Source of the DNA: Novosphingobium sp. PC22D
Lineage (GTDB): Bacteria; Pseudomonadota; Alphaproteobacteria; Sphingomonadales; Sphingomonadaceae
Reading direction: 5' to 3'
Assembly (NCBI RefSeq): GCF_002556635.1
Contig: NZ_MWMO01000017.1
Span: 1-64,000, forward strand
DNA: 64,000 bases
Shown here piece after piece: positions 49,138 to 57,150 of the stretch (within the stretch, counting starts at the first letter, position 1; each line of letters starts with the position of its first letter). The notes under the pieces are model-generated. The model made no database searches, had not been told where the DNA came from, and was given only the letters and a program-made list of their open reading frames with translations. A program made the position numbers and the translations under genes.

Positions 49138-50396
49138 GCGGGCTCAAGGTCGAATCCGACCATCTCCCGATAGTTGTCCCAGAAGCCGATGATCGCGCCC
49201 TCGGTGACGAGATGGTCGGCATCCTCCGCTCGGCCGCCACCCATCGCGATGTAGGACGTCGCGCTTGCCTCGCCGACGATGGCGTCCTGGACAATTTCCA
49301 CCGCTTCGCCGTCTTCCATCGAAATGAGCCCGGCGGGGCCGATCAGGTTGGCTTGCTTGAGCCGGATGGCCTGCATTTCCGCATCGTCGTCCTGGTAGCC
49401 GAAATGGGTCCAGACGAGCTCGAATTCATCCGGCCCGTAGGTCACCGTCTGGCGCACCGCGAGCGTGTTCTGGATCTGCTGAAGGACCAGATTGGGGTAG
49501 ACCGCAAGGATCACCAGCGTGACGTTATCCGCGAACTCCTGCCGACCTTTCAGCAGCGACATGTCCTGCAGCTTGAATTCGGTGTCGAAGGTGCGCGAAT
49601 CGCCATAGGCCTGCTTGTCGGCGGCATCGTCGTTGCTGGCCGCGATCGAATAGAGCAGCGAGTGGCGTTTGTTGGCATCCATCAATGCCTCACCTGTCTG
49701 GGTCGAGCGATAGAGACCAAACGTGTTGTGGAACAGGTGCAGCAGGCTGGCGTGGTAGGGATCGCGGGTGTTCTCGGCGTAGAGCTTCCAGTTCCCGCGT
49801 ATCCGCTGGCGCTGGTCGCCCAGCACGGTGATCGGCTTGCACATGATCCGCTCGATCTGCTCAACCACGATCGGACCGAGGAAATCGCGGCAGGATTCGA
49901 CAGTTTCGGAGAAAGAGGCAAACACCAGACCGCCAACGGTTTCGGTGCGCAGCTGGCGAAGATTGTGCTGGGACATGTCGAAATCGCCCGGCATCCCGCC
50001 CTGTCCCTTAAGGCCGCGGCGGAAGGGAACCCCGATCAGGTTCCCCTTCAGATCGTAGGCCCATTGGTGGTAGACGCATTCCAGGCTTGCGCGGTTGCCG
50101 CGCATTTCGCGGCAGACCAGGGCACCGCGATGGGCGCAGCGATTGACCACGACATGCAACGAGCCGTCGCTGTCGCGCGTGAGGATCACCGGTGTTTCGC
50201 CCACGAAGGTCGATTTGAAATCACCCGCCTGCGGAACTTCAGCCTCAAGTCCGACGAAGGACCAGCAGTTACCCTTGAAAATGTTCTCCTGTTCGCGATC
50301 GTAGTACTGGCGATCGGTGAAAACGCGGTACGGAACCCGGCATCCTGCAGTGGACGGGGCTTGATCGAAGGCGTCTGTTTGCTGGCGAATGGACAT
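49134..50396 (-). CDS. Rieske aromatic oxygenase alpha subunit (salicylate/anthranilate oxygenase type)
   Basis: This is a 420-residue terminal oxygenase. Rieske ligands are C87/H89 (RCAHRG) and C107/H110 (CVYHQW); mononuclear iron ligands are D212, H215 and H220 in RDPYHASLLH. The IGVPFRRGLKGQGG and ISMEDGEAVE motifs are those of the salicylate hydroxylase / anthranilate dioxygenase branch (AhdA1/AndAc-like). It would hydroxylate an aromatic acid to a catechol or gentisate-type product. No clear ribosome site precedes the ATG at 50396. It lies between its beta subunit gene and the isomerase. A paralogous pair is at 55343-57108. Confidence 0.9.
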   Translation of the reverse strand: MSIRQQTDAFDQAPSTAGCRVPYRVFTDRQYYDREQENIFKGNCWSFVGLEAEVPQAGDFKSTFVGETPVILTRDSDGSLHVVVNRCAHRGALVCREMRGNRASLECVYHQWAYDLKGNLIGVPFRRGLKGQGGMPGDFDMSQHNLRQLRTETVGGLVFASFSETVESCRDFLGPIVVEQIERIMCKPITVLGDQRQRIRGNWKLYAENTRDPYHASLLHLFHNTFGLYRSTQTGEALMDANKRHSLLYSIAASNDDAADKQAYGDSRTFDTEFKLQDMSLLKGRQEFADNVTLVILAVYPNLVLQQIQNTLAVRQTVTYGPDEFELVWTHFGYQDDDAEMQAIRLKQANLIGPAGLISMEDGEAVEIVQDAIVGEASATSYIAMGGGRAEDADHLVTEGAIIGFWDNYREMVGFDLEPA

Positions 50397-50420
50397 AATT
50401 GGGTGCTTTCAACTTTGCAG

Positions 50421-50912
50421 CTAGATCGGGCGGACCATCATCGTATCGATGAGGTGGGTGTCGAAGATCGCGGTCTTGGAAAGGAAGCGCGGGGCAGCCC
50501 CGGAAACGTCGATTTCATCGACATATTTTCCGGAATTGTAGATCGACGTCTGACCGTCGTTGCGCGTCATCAGGACCACATAGTTGGTCTGTGCGGTGAC
50601 GATCTGCCCGCTCGTCGACTTCACGCGGGTCGGACCGAGAATATGCCGGTAGCTGTGCGCGGGAAAAATGTTGGCGCGGCGCAAAGACACGATGCGATCG
50701 ACCAGCATGCCGCGGCTGTCGCAGAACACCGCGGCCAGATTCAGCGAACGATTGTGGTTCTCCGCAGAGATCACACTGTATCGACAATTTTCCTCGAACA
50801 GGTCGGGCCATTCTTCCAACCGGTCGTCATCGATCAGTTCCGCGTGAAGCGCATTGACCTGCGCAGCGGCATGCTGTAACTGCATCTGCTCAAGGGTGGG
50901 AAGGCCCATCAT
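50421..50912 (-). CDS. Rieske aromatic oxygenase beta subunit
   Basis: This 163-residue NTF2-fold small subunit partners the alpha subunit at 49134. It has DDRLEEWPDLFEENCRYSV, CDSRGMLVDRIVSLRRANIF and NYVVLMTRNDGQTSIYNSGKY. The ATG at 50912 overlaps the ferredoxin stop (ATGA) and GGGGCGG is upstream. It shares nearly every block with the protein at 56620 (DDRLEQWPNLF, CDSRAMLVDRVVALRKANVF), so the two alpha/beta sets arose by duplication of the pair. Confidence 0.9.
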   Translation of the reverse strand: MMGLPTLEQMQLQHAAAQVNALHAELIDDDRLEEWPDLFEENCRYSVISAENHNRSLNLAAVFCDSRGMLVDRIVSLRRANIFPAHSYRHILGPTRVKSTSGQIVTAQTNYVVLMTRNDGQTSIYNSGKYVDEIDVSGAAPRFLSKTAIFDTHLIDTMMVRPI

Positions 50913-51235
50913 GCCGCCCCTTCGGGCTTCGTGATGCAGACCCAGCCATCCTCGATTTCGACCGGATATGAGACGATCGCCACCTGGCAGGGAAAGGCAT
51001 TGGCCGCCCCCGTCTTGATGTCGAACGAGCCGCCGTGAAACGGACATTCGATGACATCGCCGTCCTGGTACCCGTCGGTAAGCATGGCATTGCCGTGGGT
51101 GCAGAGATTGTCGGTAACGAAGATCTCGCCATCGACATTGTATACAGCGAGCGCAGGCATCCCTTCGGCGAAGGCCGCGACCGGCTCACCGTCCTTCACG
51201 TCGGCGACTTCACAAAGGCGTAAGTTTTTCGACAT
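50909..51235 (-). CDS. Rieske-type [2Fe-2S] ferredoxin (BphA3/NahAb-like)
   Basis: This 108-residue ferredoxin has cluster ligands C45/H47 (NLCTHGNA) and C64/H67 (ECPFHGGSFD). It passes electrons from an NADH-ferredoxin reductase to ring-hydroxylating oxygenases. It is the only ferredoxin gene in the window, while four oxygenase alpha subunits are present, and no reductase is seen; sphingomonad ferredoxins of this type are known to serve several oxygenases. It lies between the BphC gene (44 bp gap) and the oxygenase beta gene (overlap). Confidence 0.92.
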   Translation of the reverse strand: MSKNLRLCEVADVKDGEPVAAFAEGMPALAVYNVDGEIFVTDNLCTHGNAMLTDGYQDGDVIECPFHGGSFDIKTGAANAFPCQVAIVSYPVEIEDGWVCITKPEGAA

Positions 51236-51279
51236 GGTCGATCTGTTTCCCTGTCAAGAACTGATTCAAATTGAGATTG

Positions 51280-52179
51280 TCAGAGCAGCGGAATGTCCAT
51301 CCCGTATCCGGCTGCCTCGTTCCCGTGCCCGAAGATGTCGCGGGTGTAGTATTCCTGCTGGCTCGGCGCCTGGCGCGCACCCCAGCCAAATTCCCACAGC
51401 CAACCCGACGGGTTAGCGCAGTAAAAAGTCAAGGCCTGGTCGTTGGCGTGCTTGCCCAGCTGGAGCGCGACGTCGATCTTCTTCTCACGCACAATGTCAT
51501 GGGCCATCCCGAGATCGTCGAGATCGGTGTATTCGAACATCAGGTGGTTGATGCGCTTTTCCATCGGTCCGAGGCCGAAGGCTACCGAGTGCTGGCGCTC
51601 GTTGCAGTGCATGAAATAGGGCTGGGCGACCATGCCGTTGGGCAGGTGGAGAAGGTATTCAACCGACCCGCGCAGGCCGAGCAGTTCATAGAACTGGGCC
51701 GCCGCCTCGACATCGTCCTGGCGCAGGATGCAGTGCCCGATCCCTTGCGAGCCGGTCAGGAACTTGCCGAACATCGGGCGTCCGGGATGAAACGGCTTGT
51801 GCGTATCGACCTGGGGGCCGAAGAAAATCTCGGTCGGGTTGCCGCCCGGATCGGCCAGCTTGAGCAGCCCGAGAACCCGGCGTTCGCGCGCCTCGGCTTC
51901 GGTGCCCACGGTGAAGGGGATTTTCGCCGCGCTCAGCTTTTCCTGCATCGCGGCGAATTCCTGCGGCCCGGCCACGCGCCAGCCCATGTAGGCCAGGTCA
52001 TCGCTGCCATCAGCGTGCAGGACGATGCGGTGATGCCAAAGGTCCATCCGCAGATAGAGCCGGTCCCCTTCGCCTTCATCGACGACTTCCATGCCGGCGA
52101 CTTCGGCGGCGTAAGCGCGCCAGGCAGCGAGATCGGAAACGGTAAGACCAAGATAGCCGAGTTCGGTGACGACCGACAT
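51280..52179 (-). CDS. bphC: extradiol dioxygenase (2,3-dihydroxybiphenyl/1,2-dihydroxynaphthalene type)
   Basis: This is a 299-residue two-domain type I extradiol dioxygenase. Iron(II) ligands are H149 (GIGHCIL), H212 (INHLMFEY) and E263 (WLWEFGWG), matching BphC spacing (H146, H210, E260). It would cleave a bicyclic or substituted catechol next to the hydroxyls to a yellow ring-fission product, then handled by a hydrolase (21873 or 57925) or by the NahD-like isomerase. GGGAG lies about 11 nt before the ATG. It is the first gene of the long minus-strand run and divergent from the BenA-like gene, with a candidate operator between them. Confidence 0.92.
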   Translation of the reverse strand: MSVVTELGYLGLTVSDLAAWRAYAAEVAGMEVVDEGEGDRLYLRMDLWHHRIVLHADGSDDLAYMGWRVAGPQEFAAMQEKLSAAKIPFTVGTEAEARERRVLGLLKLADPGGNPTEIFFGPQVDTHKPFHPGRPMFGKFLTGSQGIGHCILRQDDVEAAAQFYELLGLRGSVEYLLHLPNGMVAQPYFMHCNERQHSVAFGLGPMEKRINHLMFEYTDLDDLGMAHDIVREKKIDVALQLGKHANDQALTFYCANPSGWLWEFGWGARQAPSQQEYYTRDIFGHGNEAAGYGMDIPLL

Positions 52180-52333
52180 AGTTCAAATTCTCCCAATTCA
52201 CCCCAAAGCGGGGACATTTTGCGTTTTTCTGGTTGCGATTTTCTGGCCGCCTTGCTTCGATTCGAGCCGCCAGTTTCAGCCAATTCTGCGTAATCACCTA
52301 CCAGTTTCTGCACAATCACCTACCAGAACGTTT

Positions 52334-52355
52334 TTCATTGTGCAATACGTTGCAC
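52334..52355. promoter_or_regulatory. candidate operator, GTGCAA-TACG-TTGCAC palindrome
   Basis: GTGCAATACGTTGCAC at 52340-52355 is a perfect 6-bp dyad with a 4-bp spacer in the 266-bp divergent region between bphC and the BenA-like gene (91 bp before its start). The preceding TTCATT is shared with the element at 57802. It is the best-preserved member of the set. Confidence 0.5.
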
Positions 52356-52445
52356 GAAATGATGGGATGCGGTAGTAGCCTTGTGCGATCTGCGGTTGAT
52401 TCGCGGAGGTATGGGGTACCCGACGCACAGAACGGGAGAGGATTG

Positions 52446-53861
52446 ATGGAACTCACTGAGAAAATCGGCGGCAGGATTGCCGACTTGCAGGGCTTGAAAG
52501 AGCGCATGCGCGCTTGGCTCAAGAAGGATCACGAGCGCGGGATCTTCCAGCTGGACCGCGCCGCTTTCACCGAAGCTGCGCTGTTTGAGCTCGAGATGAA
52601 GTACATCTTCGAGCGCAACTGGGTCTATCTGGCGCATGAGAGCCAGATCGCTAAACCTAACGATTTCATCACGACCAAGATCGGGCGCGTTCCTATCCTG
52701 GTCACCCGTGACAAGACGGGAGAGGTCCGAGCCTTCGTCAATGCGTGTTCGCACCGTGGCGCGCGCATTTGCCGCGAGCGGGCCGGGAACAAGCGCAACC
52801 ACATGTGCCCGTTCCATGGTTGGACGTTCTCGTCCGGGGGCGACCTGTTGGACGTCACCGATGAGAGCATCGGGGGCTATCCGGAGGCATTCAATCGCGC
52901 TGATTTCGGGCTTCAGCCGGTCGCCCGGGTGGAAAGCTACCGTGGCTTCATTTTTGGCAGCCTCTCCGCCGATGTCGTCCCGCTGGTCGATCACCTCGCC
53001 GGCGCGCGGGATTTCATCGATATCTTGGTGGACCAGTCGAAGTCCGGCGCAATGGAAGTTTTGCCCGGAACCAACCGCTACCGCTATCACGGCAACTGGA
53101 AGATGCAGGTCGAGAACGGGCTCGACGGTTATCACGTCATGACCACGCACGCCAACTACTTCATGACGGTTCAGCGCCGCGTCGAAGGCGTTTCGAAGAA
53201 CGAAACCAAGGCGATTAGCTTCGACGGCTTCACCGCGCGCGATGGCGGGTCGTTCTCGTTCCACAACGGACACACTGTGTTGTGGGCCGACTATGCCAAC
53301 TACATGGATCGCCCCAATTTCGAGATCCTCGACTGGCTCGAAGAGTCCTACGGCGCCGAAAAGGCCAAGTGGATGAACAAGCGCATCCGCAACCTGCAGC
53401 TGTTTCCCAACGTCTTCCTGATGGACCAGACCAGCACGCAGATCCGCATCATCCAGCCGCTGGCGGTGGATGAGACCGAAGTCAGCACGGTGTGCATCGC
53501 CCCGGTCGGCGAAAGCGCCGAGGCGCGGGCCCTGCGGCTGCGTCAGTATGAGGATTTCTTCAATTCGACCGGCATGGCGACCCCGGACGACCTGACCGAA
53601 TTCAACAACTGCCAGACCGGCTTTGGCGCCGGCGAAGGCCGCTACAACGAGATGTCGCGCGGTTCGACGCGCTGGGACACCGGCCCGGGCAAGTTCGGCG
53701 AGCCGCTCGATTTAAATGTGGTGCTGAGCAGCCCGGCGGTTGCCGACGAAGGCCTCTATGTGGCGATCCATGACGAGTGGCTCACGCTCATGGAAAAGGC
53801 CATCGACAGCGAGTGCAGCGAGCTTGCCGCCTTCCTTGAGCGTTCGCTGGAGAAGGCATGA
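52446..53861 (+). CDS. Rieske oxygenase alpha subunit, benzoate/toluate 1,2-dioxygenase type (BenA/XylX-like)
   Basis: This is a 471-residue alpha subunit. Rieske ligands are C101/H103 (CSHRGA) and C121/H124 (CPFHGW); iron ligands are D227, H230 and H235 in LDGYHVMTTH. The start FELEMKYIFERNWVYLAHESQ and PNDFITTKIGRVPIL are BenA/XylX/CbdA-like. It would turn a benzoate-type acid into a cis-diol carboxylate. GAGAGG lies 5 nt before the ATG at 52446; the frame is open further upstream but that part crosses the operator. A BenC-type reductase is missing; a PdxA-family gene, not a BenD-type SDR, follows. Confidence 0.88.
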   Translation: MELTEKIGGRIADLQGLKERMRAWLKKDHERGIFQLDRAAFTEAALFELEMKYIFERNWVYLAHESQIAKPNDFITTKIGRVPILVTRDKTGEVRAFVNACSHRGARICRERAGNKRNHMCPFHGWTFSSGGDLLDVTDESIGGYPEAFNRADFGLQPVARVESYRGFIFGSLSADVVPLVDHLAGARDFIDILVDQSKSGAMEVLPGTNRYRYHGNWKMQVENGLDGYHVMTTHANYFMTVQRRVEGVSKNETKAISFDGFTARDGGSFSFHNGHTVLWADYANYMDRPNFEILDWLEESYGAEKAKWMNKRIRNLQLFPNVFLMDQTSTQIRIIQPLAVDETEVSTVCIAPVGESAEARALRLRQYEDFFNSTGMATPDDLTEFNNCQTGFGAGEGRYNEMSRGSTRWDTGPGKFGEPLDLNVVLSSPAVADEGLYVAIHDEWLTLMEKAIDSECSELAAFLERSLEKA

Positions 53862-54355
53862 TGACCGCATTCCATTCGCGCTGGCTGGCGGTTTCCCGCT
53901 TCATCGGTCAGGAAGCCATGGCGCTTGACGACAAGGACTGGGATGCCTGGCTGGCGCTCTATCACGAAGATGCGGAATACTGGGTTCCAGCCTGGGACGA
54001 TCACGAACGGCCGACTGCGGATCCGCAGAACGAAGTCTCGCTGATCTACTATCCCAACCGGGGCGGGCTTGAGGATCGGGTGTTTCGGATCAGGACCCGG
54101 CGCTCGGCGGCGAGCACGCCGCAGCCACGCACGGTTCACCAGTTCTCCCTGCTGTCTGCTGAGGAGAGCGATGGCCAGGTGCATGCGCGGACGTCTTGGA
54201 CCACGGTTTCGGTGCTGGAAGGAAAAGTCGCCACTCTCAGCGGGTGGGCCTTCTATGACCTCGAATCTCGGGATGATACGTTCGTGATCCGCCGCAAGAA
54301 GACGGTTGTCGTCACCGACCTGTTCCAAGAAATAGCCGATGTCTACAGCCTCTGA
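53858..54355 (+). CDS. Rieske oxygenase beta subunit (BenB/XylY-like)
   Basis: This 165-residue small subunit pairs with the BenA-like alpha subunit: the ATG at 53858 overlaps its stop. It shows the BenB pattern AWLALYHEDAEYWVPAWDD, NEVSLIYYPNRGGLEDRVFRIRT and the end FVIRRKKTVVVTDLF. It gives structure to the alpha3beta3 oxygenase. Its own 3' end overlaps the PdxA-family gene by 17 nt, tying the three into one translational unit. Confidence 0.9.
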   Translation: MMTAFHSRWLAVSRFIGQEAMALDDKDWDAWLALYHEDAEYWVPAWDDHERPTADPQNEVSLIYYPNRGGLEDRVFRIRTRRSAASTPQPRTVHQFSLLSAEESDGQVHARTSWTTVSVLEGKVATLSGWAFYDLESRDDTFVIRRKKTVVVTDLFQEIADVYSL

Positions 54356-55331
54356 GCGGGTGCGCCCCGTCGTCGGGACGATGATCGGCGATCCCGCCGG
54401 GATCGGACCGGAAGTGGCGGTCAGGGCGCTGGCCGACGGTGCCGTCCACGCGGATTCGATCCCCGTGCTGGTCGGGTCTGCTGCGGCGGTAGAGCGGGCG
54501 CTCGATTTCACTGGCATCAAGGCACGGCTGCGGGTGATGCGCAGCTTCGAAAAACCCAGCGACGATCCCGCGATCATCGACGTTATCGATACCGGCGCGC
54601 TGCCCGATGGCGTTCTGCCCCTGGGCGAGGACACCGAGGCCGCCGGGCACGCCACCGCGCAATGGCTGGATGAGCTCGACGCGTTGGCCCGCGACGGTTC
54701 TTTCGCCGCCACGATCATGGGGCCGATCAGCACTGGTTCGCTTAAACTGGCCAAGAAGCTCGACAGGGTCATCAGCCCGACCCCGGGCGAAAGCTATCTG
54801 GTGCTGCTGACCGGGCCGCTCAGGGTTGCGCATCTCACCGACCACATGTCGCTGCGCCAGGTGATCGACGTCATTTCAGCCGATCTCGTCGCCACGGCGG
54901 TGGGGCAATTGCACGAAGCCATGCGATCGTGGGGCATCGCCCGCCCGCGGATCGCGGTTGCCGGCCTCAACCCACATGCCATGGGTGACGAGGATCGCCT
55001 TGAGATCGCACCCGGGGTCGAAGCGGCGCGGGCCAGGGGCATCGATGTCGAAGGGCCGATCGCGCCCGATTCGGTCTTCCGCCAGTGCATCGAGGGCCGT
55101 TACGACATGGTCCTCGCGATGTTCCACGATCAGGGCCACATCGCTGTCAAGACCTGGGGCTTTTCGGGCAACAGCGTGATCATCATGGGGCCGCCGTACC
55201 TGCACATGTCGGTGGCCCATGGCACCGCCTACGACATCGTCGGTACCGGCAGAGCCGATGCCGCGATGATGCTGAGCGCGATGCGCATTTGCGGACGACT
55301 CGCTTCGGGCCGCGGTTTCGAACAAGCTTAG
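54339..55331 (+). CDS. PdxA-family dehydrogenase, probable cis-diol carboxylate dehydrogenase (TphB-like role)
   Basis: This 330-residue PdxA-fold protein has GTMIGDPAGIGPEVAVRAL at the start, GPISTGSLK, the metal-binding region HDQGHIAVKTWGF and SVAHGTAYDIVGTG at the end. Housekeeping PdxA makes a vitamin B6 precursor, but the terephthalate diol dehydrogenase TphB belongs to the same family and removes H2 and CO2 from a ring cis-diol. Here the gene overlaps the BenB-like gene by 17 nt, where benD would stand, so a diol-carboxylate dehydrogenase giving a catechol is likely. A B6 role is much less likely in this context but not excluded by sequence. Confidence 0.82.
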   Translation: MSTASERVRPVVGTMIGDPAGIGPEVAVRALADGAVHADSIPVLVGSAAAVERALDFTGIKARLRVMRSFEKPSDDPAIIDVIDTGALPDGVLPLGEDTEAAGHATAQWLDELDALARDGSFAATIMGPISTGSLKLAKKLDRVISPTPGESYLVLLTGPLRVAHLTDHMSLRQVIDVISADLVATAVGQLHEAMRSWGIARPRIAVAGLNPHAMGDEDRLEIAPGVEAARARGIDVEGPIAPDSVFRQCIEGRYDMVLAMFHDQGHIAVKTWGFSGNSVIIMGPPYLHMSVAHGTAYDIVGTGRADAAMMLSAMRICGRLASGRGFEQA

Positions 55332-55342
55332 GAGGAAAGAAC

Positions 55343-56623
55343 ATGAACGCCAAAACCATGCCTGTCGCTGCGGGGTCGGAGCCGAATGCGGTCGATTACG
55401 CAGTCTATCACAGCCAGGCGATCTTCACTGCCGAACAGGAAAACATCTTTCGCGGACAGACCTGGTGCTACCTCGGCCTCGAAGCCGAGCTGGCCAACAG
55501 CGGCGATTTCCGTTCGACCCATGTCGGCAATACTCCGGTGGTGGTGACGCGGGCAACCGATGGCACCATCCATGCCTGGGTAAATCGCTGCGCCCACAAG
55601 GGCGCAACCGTGTGCCGCTCGCTGCGCGGTAATCAGGCCGACGGGGCGTTCGTATGCGTCTATCACCAGTGGGCCTACGACGCGACCGGTGCGCTTGTCG
55701 GCGTGCCGTTCCGGCGGGGGATGAAAGGCGTGGGCGGGTACCAGGCCGATTTCGATCCAGCCGAGCATTCGCTGGAAAGGCTGCGAGTGGAATCCTTTGC
55801 AGGCATGGTGTTCGGCACATTCAGTCCGGCCATTGCCCCGCTTGAAGACTTTCTCGGTCCGGTGATGCGCAAGTATATTTCTCGCGTCTTCCAGCGCCCG
55901 GTGAAGGTGCTGGGTTATGCGCGGCAGTTCATGGCCGGCAACTGGAAGCTCTATTCGGAAAACAGTCGTGACAGCTACCACGGGGCACTGCTTCACCTGT
56001 TCTATCCGACCTTCGGCATATACCGTCAGAGCCAGGAAAGTGCAGGCGAGCTTTCGGAAGAAGGCTTCCACAACGTGTTCACGGTGTCGAAGCCCAAGGG
56101 CGATGTCGACTACGGCTCGTTCGGTGACGAGGCCAACCGCGAGATGCAGGGTGAGGCCAAGTTGCAGGACGAGCGCCTGCTGGCATTCCGCCCGGAGATC
56201 GCTGATGATGTCGGACTGCACATCCAGTCGATCTTCCCGTCTGTCGTTGTCCAGCAGATCCAGAACACCCTCGCCACCAGGCAGATCGTGCCCCACGGGA
56301 CCGACAGGACCGAGCTGGTCTGGACCTATTTCGGTTACGCCGACGACGACGAGGAAACGACCCGCCACCGGCTGCGCAACCTTAATTTGGTTGGGCCATC
56401 CGGGCTGATCTCGATGGAAGACGGAGAAGCGGTGGAGCTGTGCCAGCAGGGGACGATCGGCGCCGAAGGCAAACGCAGCTTCGTCGAAATGGGCGGCGAC
56501 GACGTGCGCCAGTATTACGCGCCGATGGGCATGGATGAAAATTCGGTGCGGGGGTTCTGGAAGGGCTATCTCGGGCTGATGGGCAATGCCCTGGCCGATC
56601 TCGCAGCGGAGGGCCGGGCATGA
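55343..56623 (+). CDS. Rieske aromatic oxygenase alpha subunit (salicylate/anthranilate type), second set
   Basis: This is a 426-residue alpha subunit. Rieske ligands are C83/H85 (RCAHKG) and C105/H108 (CVYHQW); iron ligands are D210, H213 and H218 in RDSYHGALLH. VGVPFRRGMKGVGG and ISMEDGEAVE place it in the same branch as the protein at 49134, its clear paralogue. AGGAGGAAAG precedes the ATG at 55343. It is preceded by the PdxA-family gene (11 nt) and followed by its beta subunit. The likely substrate is a substituted salicylate or anthranilate, by family. Confidence 0.9.
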   Translation: MNAKTMPVAAGSEPNAVDYAVYHSQAIFTAEQENIFRGQTWCYLGLEAELANSGDFRSTHVGNTPVVVTRATDGTIHAWVNRCAHKGATVCRSLRGNQADGAFVCVYHQWAYDATGALVGVPFRRGMKGVGGYQADFDPAEHSLERLRVESFAGMVFGTFSPAIAPLEDFLGPVMRKYISRVFQRPVKVLGYARQFMAGNWKLYSENSRDSYHGALLHLFYPTFGIYRQSQESAGELSEEGFHNVFTVSKPKGDVDYGSFGDEANREMQGEAKLQDERLLAFRPEIADDVGLHIQSIFPSVVVQQIQNTLATRQIVPHGTDRTELVWTYFGYADDDEETTRHRLRNLNLVGPSGLISMEDGEAVELCQQGTIGAEGKRSFVEMGGDDVRQYYAPMGMDENSVRGFWKGYLGLMGNALADLAAEGRA

Positions 56624-57108
56624 GCGCTGCAGCCGAAGTAGCGCAAGTCGCGCAAAGTGCGATCGACGATTTCAACGCGGCTTACGGGCTTTGCCTTGAT
56701 GATGACCGGCTCGAGCAATGGCCCAACCTGTTCGTTGACGATTGCCTGTACCAGGTGATCGCGCGAGAGAATGTCGATAACGGCTTGCCAGCGGCGGTGA
56801 TGTATTGCGACAGCAGGGCGATGCTGGTCGATCGGGTGGTCGCGCTGCGCAAGGCAAACGTCTTCCCCGAACATTTCAACCGGCACCTGATTGGGCGTGC
56901 GGTAATCACCGGCGTGGAAGGCGACCAGGTTTCTGCTGAAGCCAGCTATGTCGTCTTCCAGACCCGTAATGATGGTGAAACGCGCATCTACAATGCCGGC
57001 AAATATGTCGATCGGTTCGATCTTAGCGGTGGAACCGTTCGACTGAAAAGCCGGACCTGCATCTATGACACGCTGCGCATCGCCACGCTGTTGGCGACCC
57101 CGATCTGA
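56620..57108 (+). CDS. Rieske aromatic oxygenase beta subunit, second set
   Basis: This 162-residue small subunit starts at an ATG overlapping the alpha stop. Family pattern: LCLDDDRLEQWPNLFVDDCLY, YCDSRAMLVDRVVALRKANVF and SYVVFQTRNDGETRIYNAGKY. It is the counterpart of the protein at 50421. Together with that pair it flanks the BenAB-like genes from either side on opposite strands. Confidence 0.9.
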   Translation: MSAAAEVAQVAQSAIDDFNAAYGLCLDDDRLEQWPNLFVDDCLYQVIARENVDNGLPAAVMYCDSRAMLVDRVVALRKANVFPEHFNRHLIGRAVITGVEGDQVSAEASYVVFQTRNDGETRIYNAGKYVDRFDLSGGTVRLKSRTCIYDTLRIATLLATPI

Positions 57109-57150
57109 GCCAATCCCCAATTTCCTGTTTTTCCCAGAAGGAGACTATCC

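Noticed and set aside
49212..50879. Long plus-strand open frame (555 codons) opposite the oxygenase alpha and beta genes
   Set aside because: Antisense to clearly assigned Rieske oxygenase subunits, with no domain and no ribosome site.
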